Shown: positions 6,224 to 14,405 of the stretch, piece by piece | How the letters are laid out: the number at the start of each line of letters is the position of its first letter | Numbering within the stretch: position 1 is the stretch's first letter | Assembly (NCBI RefSeq): GCF_003324165.1 | Contig: NW_025407904.1 | Location: 1-26,820 of the forward strand | Origin: Naegleria lovaniensis | Lineage: Eukaryota > Heterolobosea > Eutetramitea > Acrasida > Naegleriidae | Reading direction: 5' to 3' | DNA length: 26,820 nt | Program-made: the position numbers and the translations under genes | The notes under the pieces: model-generated | Told to the model about the DNA's origin: nothing | What the model saw: the letters and a program-made list of their open reading frames with translations, nothing else | Databases searched by the model: none

Positions 6224-9200
6224 TTAATGGAGAAGCTTCTTGAGGTCGTGATAATGATGATGCCTTTCATTCAAACATTCATGTTTGGTTTCAATCTCTC
6301 CACCATCGTAATAACCTCTTCCGCAACATGACCATCTCAACTCGGAAACATTAACGAATGTGGATGCCATCATGGTTTCAATTTCAGACTTTTTGTAGAG
6401 AGGAATCTTTCGCTCATATTCCGTTCTCATGGTCTTGAGGAAATCTCTCAATTTCTCATTGTCCTTCTCGTACTGTTTGGCTGTTTCCTTGATATTGTTC
6501 ATAAACAATTCCTCCACTATACGTTTTTCATGCTCAAAATACAGAGTGTCTTTGGTGTGATAACGGCAACTTGATTCCTCATTCTCATCCTCAAAGAATT
6601 GTTTTCTGCAATTCTTGCATGTGAGAGGCTTCTTTTCATTGGCCTTTTCAAACTGTTGAACCTTCTCGAGTTCTTCTGCACATTCGGGCCAACGACACTT
6701 GTTTTTAAACAAATCAATAAGGTATTGATCGGACGAGAGAATGGTGAACCAAAGTTTGGGTGAGATGTTAGTCTGCGTGATGGAATGAATCAATCGGAAA
6801 ATTCTGTACACGGTTTCATTTCTCAACATTCGATAACTAAAGGATGGTGAAAAGGCCGACAATGAGGAGTTTGCTGCTGTTGTCTCGTGTTCTTTAAGGC
6901 CAGTAAATTCTTTGGTCACCTCTGCAATCGAGTCTAAATCCAGAATCATCATACTTCGATGATACTCTCGACATTCGGTCACAGTAGACTCAATGAAACG
7001 AAGAATTTGCGATTCATCTGTTAAATTATTGGCATAGAATGTGTTGGCATCCATCAAATACACAGCGTCCATATTGGAATGAACACCAAATCCTAAAATC
7101 ATTTGAATGACCTCTTGAATGGTGAAGCCTTCATTATCATTACCTGTGGTCATATCCACAAAAGTAATTCCTTTTTCATGGACGTTGCTGTCCATCGACG
7201 CAATAATTTGCTTCTTAATTTCGTCAATAATTTCGATGGACTTGTTTCGTAAAGACTCCGTCGCATCGACATGCAAGTATGGAAAGCTTTGATTTTTCAA
7301 AAATTCAACGACACTTGTTGAAGTAATGTTTAAACTGTGCAACATTCTCTCACAGACCTTACTTTGGGTTTGATTTTTATCAACCTCCACTTCCACCCGG
7401 GTAGAAAAGAGAGTGATCAGATCTTTGGCAGCATGTTCCATCAGTGAGTAAAGCCTGCGTCTGGTATATTGGCTTGTTTCTTTCCTGTTTTCTTCATGTT
7501 TGTGAAGAATGTTCAGTAAACCATAAAGATCATCAATCACATGATTTTGGATACCAGTGGCATAGACAGTCTTTCTATTCAACAACTCAATCTCTTCATC
7601 AGACAAGAAGGAATTTCGAGATGAATATTCCAATTGAATACCACCAATGTGTGGTCTCAAGTCAATCCATATTCTTCCAGTAAAGCTGGTTCTGAGATGA
7701 TTATTGACCGAGTGAGCAATCTTATAAAACTGCATGAGTACTGATTGTAGACGTGAATTCCTCTCCATTTGAGACATACCATTGGCTAAGTCGGTCATTC
7801 GATACGTTCCAAAGTAAATGTCATACATTTTACAGATATTCTGGATGTAACGAGTCACATCCTTCAAAGTAAGAGGTCGATTCGGAGAGTCATACTTTCT
7901 ATTCACTTCAATCATTTTCAACAACTTGTGCATGGCATCGTGTGAAAAATTTAGAGTCATTATTTTCATCTTGTTAATGATGTCCTGCTTTTCTTGAGGA
8001 TCCAAGTAAAGACTATCTTCAAACTTGTGAATCCAGTCCTCTCTTGCTTGGAAAGATGGTTTTCCAATGAAAAACTTGGCATCCATTCTTCTTAAAAACG
8101 CAGCATCCATCATGTGATACAAATTAGTACTTCCAAAAAAGATTAAATTTGGAATGTCGTTCATTCCACCAATCATACTAAGCAAGACACTCAATACATT
8201 GACATCTCCCTTTTCACCATTATGACCTTCACGAGATTGAGCCAAAGCATCAATTTCATCAATGACCACCGCACACAACATCCAAGGTAATGCATTTGCA
8301 CGTTCCCCCAAATGTCGAATCATCTTTTCAGAATCTCCTTGAAGACCCTGTTTGAAATCTCCACTTGCCAAGGACATGCACACTTGTTTGACCGTCCATT
8401 CTTCACACAAATGTTTCACAACTGTTGTCTTACCAGTTCCAGGAGGACCCCAAAAGATGAATCCACGAGGAATGAATCGACTGGTCAACATTTTCACTTG
8501 AGGTTTCATTTCTTCAATGTGATGTCTCATACCAATCATTTCGGATTCCACCTTCTTGAGACCTTCTTCAATCACCTCTTCTTGGAGATAAATCATGGAA
8601 TTCAATGAATGCGTTTCTTTTTTCATGACATAACGGAAATAATTGGTGAATATAAAAACGTTGGACCGCTCTTTGGTCGACAATTCGGGTACGTTCGGTT
8701 GTGGTGGTTGAACGATCTTAACCGAATTCACTTGAAAAAAATGTAAATTTTGAAACGAAACGTGGTTGGGATGGAAGGAGATTTGTATGCCTTTGGGACA
8801 AATCTCATGGATCATGGAGTCTTTGAACATGATTCGATCTTCGGGATTGATTTTCTTTTGTGCTACTTGGGCGGTTCCGAATAGTGATTGTAAATATCCT
8901 TCACGGAAGAGTTGAAGTTGGTGTTGAAGGACGAGATGAGTGGCCTTCTCAAGGTCCGATAGCTCTTGCTGTAAGCGTTTCATTTCTGAATAGACAAAGT
9001 TGGACTGGCACTCAAAAATCACCTCTAGAGGCATTAATGAAGACGTGTCTTCAACATTTGGCTGTAATGAAGGATTTGAAGTGTTTGGAATTTTACTCAA
9101 ATCATCCATTCTTGCAGAGAAAGAACTGGAGCTGAACGTTGTTTGATTATATTTTGTGGAATATCCATCATCATCATTCTGTAATTCCTTCTTCAAACGA

Positions 9201-9502
9201 TTCATTTCTCGTTCAATAACAGTGTGTGCTTGTTCACACCATTCATTCACATTGGAGCAATTAGCTGCTTTTTCAACTATTTCAGAAAAAATAGATGAGC
9301 GAAAGGAGAGAGGAAGCGTCAATCGTAGCTCTTTTTGAAAGGTTTCACTTGGGATAAAGCCAATGGTTTTGGCCTTTTTGAACAGACTGGTCACAGCCTG
9401 ATCGAACTGTTGTGAGGAAAGGGACGTGAGTCGTGACAGTGACGGCATGAGACAAAGAGGTGAAGGTGATGACGAAATCATTTTTTTAGAATATTGAATC
9501 AT
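6224..9502 (-). CDS. AAA ATPase with inactive second AAA domain and C-terminal Cys/His module
   Basis: The frame begins with TTG at 9505; the first ATG is at 9502 (1092 aa), and an ATG at 9481 has a better A-rich context. Residues 1-345 are helical and unrecognised, with a Ser-rich N terminus. AAA core: Walker A GPPGTGKT 352-359, Walker B VVIDEID (D415/E416), sensor-1 N460 in GSTN, RR 471-472. A second AAA-like region spans about 770-935: the Walker A position reads TTGNDNEG (no Lys), and Walker B is MILDLD (853-857), with Leu for the catalytic Glu. The C terminus has CKNC (962, 965), C979/H982, then after a 76-residue helical insert WSCC (1059-1060), C1076 and H1081, which resembles a CHORD-type zinc module split in two. 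It is paralogous to the gene at 1-1774. The 162 bp to the divergent coiled-coil gene may be a shared promoter. Confidence 0.88.
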   Translation of the reverse strand: MIQYSKKMISSSPSPLCLMPSLSRLTSLSSQQFDQAVTSLFKKAKTIGFIPSETFQKELRLTLPLSFRSSIFSEIVEKAANCSNVNEWCEQAHTVIEREMNRLKKELQNDDDGYSTKYNQTTFSSSSFSARMDDLSKIPNTSNPSLQPNVEDTSSLMPLEVIFECQSNFVYSEMKRLQQELSDLEKATHLVLQHQLQLFREGYLQSLFGTAQVAQKKINPEDRIMFKDSMIHEICPKGIQISFHPNHVSFQNLHFFQVNSVKIVQPPQPNVPELSTKERSNVFIFTNYFRYVMKKETHSLNSMIYLQEEVIEEGLKKVESEMIGMRHHIEEMKPQVKMLTSRFIPRGFIFWGPPGTGKTTVVKHLCEEWTVKQVCMSLASGDFKQGLQGDSEKMIRHLGERANALPWMLCAVVIDEIDALAQSREGHNGEKGDVNVLSVLLSMIGGMNDIPNLIFFGSTNLYHMMDAAFLRRMDAKFFIGKPSFQAREDWIHKFEDSLYLDPQEKQDIINKMKIMTLNFSHDAMHKLLKMIEVNRKYDSPNRPLTLKDVTRYIQNICKMYDIYFGTYRMTDLANGMSQMERNSRLQSVLMQFYKIAHSVNNHLRTSFTGRIWIDLRPHIGGIQLEYSSRNSFLSDEEIELLNRKTVYATGIQNHVIDDLYGLLNILHKHEENRKETSQYTRRRLYSLMEHAAKDLITLFSTRVEVEVDKNQTQSKVCERMLHSLNITSTSVVEFLKNQSFPYLHVDATESLRNKSIEIIDEIKKQIIASMDSNVHEKGITFVDMTTGNDNEGFTIQEVIQMILGFGVHSNMDAVYLMDANTFYANNLTDESQILRFIESTVTECREYHRSMMILDLDSIAEVTKEFTGLKEHETTAANSSLSAFSPSFSYRMLRNETVYRIFRLIHSITQTNISPKLWFTILSSDQYLIDLFKNKCRWPECAEELEKVQQFEKANEKKPLTCKNCRKQFFEDENEESSCRYHTKDTLYFEHEKRIVEELFMNNIKETAKQYEKDNEKLRDFLKTMRTEYERKIPLYKKSEIETMMASTFVNVSELRWSCCGRGYYDGGEIETKHECLNERHHHYHDLKKLLH

Positions 9503-9664
9503 CAACCTGAATGCGAAAGTCTTTATTTGATAGATTTAAATTCAGCGTGATCGTGAATTCGAAAAACCATTTCACGTTTGTTAATCAAAATTTAAGCGTC
9601 CTGTCACAACCCACCGATGTTGTAACAAAAAAAATCAAAACACCACCACACAAAAAGCTACACA
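9503..9664. promoter_or_regulatory. Probable bidirectional promoter region
   Basis: Only 162 bp separate the start codons of the divergent AAA ATPase (-) and coiled-coil (+) genes, so both promoters must lie here or overlap the genes. The sequence is AT-rich with A and T runs; I see no certain core element. Confidence 0.4.
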
Positions 9665-11359
9665 ATGATCAACTCCTCCATCTTCAATCTCGATGATCAA
9701 AACAATAGAGTGAATTTCAAAAAGAATTTACTTGATGCCAATGACATTTCTTTGGAAATGATGGACCAAGCTCAACGAGACGGACAAGAGTCTCTTGCTG
9801 CGACTGAAAAGAAGATCGCTGAGCTCAATAAGGAGCTTGAAGACACTGTCCACGAACTCGAGCAGAAGACAAATGAAAGTGCTCAACTCGAAAAAGAATT
9901 GAAAAAGGCAGAACGCACTCTCGAAGAAATGAAATCCAAGAAACGTCAATTAGAAGTAGAGAAGCAGAAAGACGAAGAAGAATTGGAAAAGTTGGAAGAG
10001 GCTGTCAAGAAATTGGAACAAGAAATGAACGCTCTTAAAGAAGATATTCAGAAAATGAATCGTGATATTTTGGAGATGGAAAAACGTGTGGTGCAAATGA
10101 GTTCTGAAATCCTTGCCATGGACGCTGTTGTTAAAGATATTGATAGTAAGATGGACAAGTTGTCGAATGATGTCCAAGAGGTGACTCGTCAAATCATGAA
10201 TGTAGATTTCAAGATGCAGCTCGCAGAGAATGAAAAGAGAAGTGTTGAAAACGAAATTAGCAAAGTCTCCAATGAGGTCACTCATTTGGAAAGTAAGATT
10301 GAATCTCTGGAAGATGATCTGGAAAACCTCAAATCCGATCTAGTCGACAATGAATCAAAACTTGCAGAAGAACAACAAGATCTTCAAGAACATCAAAATG
10401 AATATGATCTAGAAAGCGAACGTTTGAAGAAGCTCGAAGTTGAAAATCAAAACTTGTTAGCTGAAATGCAAAAACTATCAAAACATATGGAGAGCCTTAA
10501 AGATTACACTCGTCAGGAGAAGAGTGGATGTTCTAGCCGCACCGTTCATGTTAGTCGTCAAGGTGAGAGAGATGCTGTGGCCAGACAAATTGAAAGCCTA
10601 AAATTACATCAGACTCAAGTGCAGAGAAATATCGATCGATCTGTCTCACAATTGGACAAGTTGAAAGAGTTGAAAAAACAAGCCACAAAGAATATTGCAG
10701 ACATGACTCGTGTTGTGACTAGAAATAAGAATGACATTCAGAACACAGCTTCCAAATTGAAATCCACCAAGACACATTACGATCAGAAAACAAAAACTGT
10801 GAAAGAAAAGGAAAATAGACGAGACAAGATCCAAAACGACATTGCTGTTCTCATTAATGAAAAGCAAAATCTCAATTCCAATAAGGACGAATTGCAATTG
10901 AAAAAGCAGGATCTTTCTCAAAAGAAACAGTCCAAACAAAACGAAATCAAGAATACTGAGAACGCCTTGAAGAACGAAAAAGAAACACTCTCTCGTGTGA
11001 ATATGGAAATGCAGCAAAAGACAACTGTCTTGGACAATACAAAACTTGATCACAAGAAGCAGCTGGACAAGAGAGAAAAGACTGTCCAACAATTGAGACA
11101 AACTGAACTTGATATGAATCGATTGGAAGTGAATATTTCCGACACACATGATCAAGCACGTAAAACCAAGATTGAATTAGACTTCTTTGATGCCAAGAAA
11201 AATCAATTGAGATTGGTGTTGCAAGGTCTTGAAGACCACAAGAATGAAATAAGAAGTCTGATGAACGTTGTTGAGTTGAAGAAAAAAAAGTTAACAAATG
11301 TCAATGACCGCCCTGTACAAGCCTATCAATCAAGCAACAGACATAACTTGTTTAATTGA
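9665..11359 (+). CDS. Coiled-coil rod protein, 564 aa
   Basis: An ATG at 9665 follows CTACACA. After about 35 residues almost the entire chain is heptad-patterned coiled coil (SMC- or myosin-rod-like), with no ATPase head, no Walker motifs and no membrane segment. The coil breaks once, at about residues 283-304, with a Gly/Cys/Ser/Arg-rich stretch (EKSGCSSRTVHVSRQGERD), almost exactly at the midpoint. The first half is rich in Glu and Asp, the second in Lys, Asn and Gln. A hinge at the centre would let the acidic and basic halves fold back on each other. The protein ends in a short polar tail. It could be a cytoskeletal, centriolar or matrix protein; the sequence does not say which. The neighbour at 11555-14266 is a similar rod, tail-to-tail. 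Confidence 0.8.
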   Translation: MINSSIFNLDDQNNRVNFKKNLLDANDISLEMMDQAQRDGQESLAATEKKIAELNKELEDTVHELEQKTNESAQLEKELKKAERTLEEMKSKKRQLEVEKQKDEEELEKLEEAVKKLEQEMNALKEDIQKMNRDILEMEKRVVQMSSEILAMDAVVKDIDSKMDKLSNDVQEVTRQIMNVDFKMQLAENEKRSVENEISKVSNEVTHLESKIESLEDDLENLKSDLVDNESKLAEEQQDLQEHQNEYDLESERLKKLEVENQNLLAEMQKLSKHMESLKDYTRQEKSGCSSRTVHVSRQGERDAVARQIESLKLHQTQVQRNIDRSVSQLDKLKELKKQATKNIADMTRVVTRNKNDIQNTASKLKSTKTHYDQKTKTVKEKENRRDKIQNDIAVLINEKQNLNSNKDELQLKKQDLSQKKQSKQNEIKNTENALKNEKETLSRVNMEMQQKTTVLDNTKLDHKKQLDKREKTVQQLRQTELDMNRLEVNISDTHDQARKTKIELDFFDAKKNQLRLVLQGLEDHKNEIRSLMNVVELKKKKLTNVNDRPVQAYQSSNRHNLFN

Positions 11360-11465
11360 GCGAGCATTAATAATTATTTTATCATCCATTTCTCAGAGTA
11401 CTTTTTTTTTTATTAAAACACACCCTACAAAACACTGTTTTCTTAATTGTGCAACGATAGTAAAG

Positions 11466-11516
11466 AGTGTGACATAAGGTTGTCTAGTTAGGAAAAGTGT
11501 GACGTCAAGTTAGGAA
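11466..11516 (+). repeat. Imperfect direct repeat between two convergent coiled-coil genes
   Basis: AGTGTGAC...AGTTAGGAA occurs twice in succession (from 11466 and from 11496), the second copy shortened and containing TGACGTCA. It lies in the 195-bp space between the two 3' ends, which otherwise has a T run (11402-11411) and no gene. Confidence 0.4.
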
Positions 11517-11554
11517 TTAGTAATTAACTACAGCTCATCTACAATACCGAATAT

Positions 11555-14266
11555 TTATTTCTTTATATAATGTTGTGATAAATCATAAACTTGTGAATTT
11601 GAAACATTCTTCTTTGGAGAGGTAATTGCTTGCAGAGTTGTCTTGGAATGTTCTACTTGCATCTTCAACTGTTCTTTTTTCATTTTCATATCCTCCAAAA
11701 ACGAAAGTTCCTTCGTCAGTTGCTTGTTCTTGTTACTGACCTGCTGTTTCTCTTCATTCAGCTTGAGCAAGGACTTGGTACTATCCAATGAAAGGGATTG
11801 CACACGATACTCCATTTCTCGTTTTTCATTTTGCATTTGAAATGTTTTCTGTTTCAACAAATTTCTCTCTTGTGTGACTTGTTTCAAATGTTGTTGAAAC
11901 TCTTCACAAGTATTCTCCAGAATCAATCTCGCTTGTTGTTTTTCTTCACTTGTAACCTTTAAGACATCCATAAAGGCCTCCACATGTTGTAAATCGAGAT
12001 GCTTCTTGGCATGTTCATTCTTTAGAGTTTCCATCGATTGATTCCATTGCGAAAGTTGTGAACTTTTCTCTTTCAACGCATTCGAAAGAGTTTCCTTCTT
12101 CTTCTCACAATGATCGAGATTGGACAATAATAAAGACATTTCTTGTTTGGCGGATGCATCTTGTTTCGAGATTTGCTCGATTTGAAGTGACACTCGAGAA
12201 ATTCCATGATTCAGTTGAAGAATTTGTTGATTGGTGGAAGAAATTTTGTGATCGGTTTGAGAAATTTCAGATTTCATGAATTCCTGATTCCTAAGAACAC
12301 TCTGCATTTGTTGATTCAATTCATTCTCTCGCGAATTTTCTTGGTTTAAACGATTCACAATTTCGACGCCTTTTTGACCAAGTTCGAATAATCTTGACAC
12401 GATGTTTTGAATTGAGAATTCATGTTGTTGCTTGTCATGTGTTTGTTGTTGAACATGTTGTTCATTCTTTTCCATATCATTCTCAAGTTGAGACTTTTCT
12501 TGTTCTTTGATCTTTTGTTGCGACTCAACTTGTTCCTTTTTTTGAATTTCTTGATTCAACATGTTTTGATTTTTCGCAATTTCAGACTTGACATTTTCCT
12601 TTTTTTGTAATTGACTTTTTTGAAGCATTTCCTTCTCTTCCAGTTTTTTCGTTTCCTTCTCCATAGTTGCTTGATTGGATGACAATTCAGATTCCACTCG
12701 AGAAATCTTGTCTTGACAAACTTGTTCCTTTTGTTGTCTCTTTTCCATCTCATCTGTCAAATGTTCAACTTTTTTCACTAATTCTGTCACAAATAAAACC
12801 ACTCGAGCCAATTTGAATTTTTCAAAAGTGACACGAGCAACAGCAATTCCCACTCGAACCGAAGCTTTTGCCACTGCAGCTGCTGCTTTAGCAATTCCCG
12901 CATAATTATAGGGAATGGCACTTGCTTGAGCGAGTTCCAATTTCGCGAGTGACAATTCTTGTTGAGCTTGAATGAGTTCTTGTTCCGCCTGTGAAACTTG
13001 TTGTTCCGATTCGAGTTGTTCCTCTTGTTTCTGAATAAGGTCATTTTGAGATTGTTGAAAAGAATTCACGAGTTGAGAGAGTTCTTGTTGGAGAGATTCC
13101 AGTTCTTGCTTGAATTGTGAAATCATTTGTTGGAAATTTTGAATATTTTTCTGAAGGGTTTCAAGGACGTTCTTATTTTGTGAAATTTCATGAACGAGTG
13201 AAGAAATGAATTCCGTAATGGACTTGTCTTGACTTTGAAGATTGGAAAGTACATTTTCAAAAGTTTCAATTTGATGTGAAATGGTTTGAATGGTTTTTGT
13301 AAAGGTGTCAATTTCTAAAGTGACATGTTGAGCTTGATCTTTCAAATTCTGTCCTTCATTGGTCAATTGTTGAATGGAATTCTCAATCTGTTCTTTCTGA
13401 TCTTGTTCATTTGTTAAATTTCGTTCTTCTTGTTCTTGTTGTTGAGAATGATTCACTTGTTCTTGAATTAATTGTTTAATTTCTTGAACGACGTTGAGTT
13501 TTTCTTTGGACAGTTCTGTTTCTTGTTGTTTCAATTGTAACAATTCTTGTTTTGATTGTTCGAGTTGAGAGTGTAATTGTTGCAATTGTTGTTCCGCTTG
13601 TTGTTTTTCCATTTCAAGAAATGATTGTTCTTGTTCCATTTCTGTTTTTTCCAAATTCAGTTGTTCCAAATAAAGTTCTAATTCTTTGATTTCTGTCTTT
13701 TTCTGTTGAATTTCATTCTCAATGTTTTGAATTTCTTCGTGTAAACGTTGTAATTCTTCCACGACTCGTTCGATTTCTCTTTTCAATTCTTCAATTTCTT
13801 GTTCGAGTTGATGAATGTGTTTTTCCATTTCAAGGACTTCGTTTCTCAAACGTTCCATCTCTCGTTCACACTCTTGAATTTCCAATTCTACTTTTTGGAT
13901 CTCATCTTGATACTGTTTCAATTCTAATTCAACAAGTTCCAGAGCTTGCTTGATTGAAATTTCTTCTTGTTCGAGTTGACCTTCCTGTGATTGAACTTGT
14001 TCGATCTTACGTTGTAACTCTTCAACATGTTGTAAGAGTGTATTCTTTTCAGATTCGAGACGTTGATAGTCTTGTTCGAATATTTTCAATTTTCGTTCTT
14101 CATCTTCTAGACTAAGTCGTAATTGTTCAATTTCTTCTTCTTGTCGTTTCAAATGATCATTTTGTTCATCGAGTGACGACTCGAGAAGGAGTTGCCAGTG
14201 GTTGTTTTCATGTGGTTGTAGTTGATGATTGTAAGAATGATGATCGTACAAGGAACGTGATGACAT
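11555..14266 (-). CDS. Coiled-coil rod protein, about 903 aa, with central Ala-rich segment
   Basis: The frame is open from a GTG at 14287, but the first ATG is at 14266 in good context (ACAAAATG). Residues 1-30 are polar; from about 30 to 440 and 500 to 880 there is continuous heptad-type coiled coil very rich in Gln and Glu. Between them, residues about 444-496 form a distinct segment (YNYAGIAKAAAAVAKASVRV...), rich in Ala and Val and nearly free of Glu and Gln. This could be a hinge, an amphipathic membrane-binding helix or a dimer interface. As in the 9665-11359 protein, the break sits at the middle of the rod. No SMC ATPase heads are present. The stop codon is embedded in AAATAAAT. Function unknown. 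Confidence 0.8.
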   Translation of the reverse strand: MSSRSLYDHHSYNHQLQPHENNHWQLLLESSLDEQNDHLKRQEEEIEQLRLSLEDEERKLKIFEQDYQRLESEKNTLLQHVEELQRKIEQVQSQEGQLEQEEISIKQALELVELELKQYQDEIQKVELEIQECEREMERLRNEVLEMEKHIHQLEQEIEELKREIERVVEELQRLHEEIQNIENEIQQKKTEIKELELYLEQLNLEKTEMEQEQSFLEMEKQQAEQQLQQLHSQLEQSKQELLQLKQQETELSKEKLNVVQEIKQLIQEQVNHSQQQEQEERNLTNEQDQKEQIENSIQQLTNEGQNLKDQAQHVTLEIDTFTKTIQTISHQIETFENVLSNLQSQDKSITEFISSLVHEISQNKNVLETLQKNIQNFQQMISQFKQELESLQQELSQLVNSFQQSQNDLIQKQEEQLESEQQVSQAEQELIQAQQELSLAKLELAQASAIPYNYAGIAKAAAAVAKASVRVGIAVARVTFEKFKLARVVLFVTELVKKVEHLTDEMEKRQQKEQVCQDKISRVESELSSNQATMEKETKKLEEKEMLQKSQLQKKENVKSEIAKNQNMLNQEIQKKEQVESQQKIKEQEKSQLENDMEKNEQHVQQQTHDKQQHEFSIQNIVSRLFELGQKGVEIVNRLNQENSRENELNQQMQSVLRNQEFMKSEISQTDHKISSTNQQILQLNHGISRVSLQIEQISKQDASAKQEMSLLLSNLDHCEKKKETLSNALKEKSSQLSQWNQSMETLKNEHAKKHLDLQHVEAFMDVLKVTSEEKQQARLILENTCEEFQQHLKQVTQERNLLKQKTFQMQNEKREMEYRVQSLSLDSTKSLLKLNEEKQQVSNKNKQLTKELSFLEDMKMKKEQLKMQVEHSKTTLQAITSPKKNVSNSQVYDLSQHYIKK

Positions 14267-14405
14267 TTTGTTGGTCAAGTTGATCACGTTTGGATAGGAG
14301 TGTTAGAAGATTGTCCTTGATGCTAATAATAAAGTAAATTCGATCACGTTTAAAACAACTTGTAATATTTTACAATGTTTTTACATTTGGATGAATCATT
14401 TGGTT

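Noticed and set aside
9665-14266. Annotation of the two rods as SMC or Rad50 proteins
   Set aside because: No Walker A, Walker B or ABC signature exists in either product; only the coiled coil resembles SMC arms.
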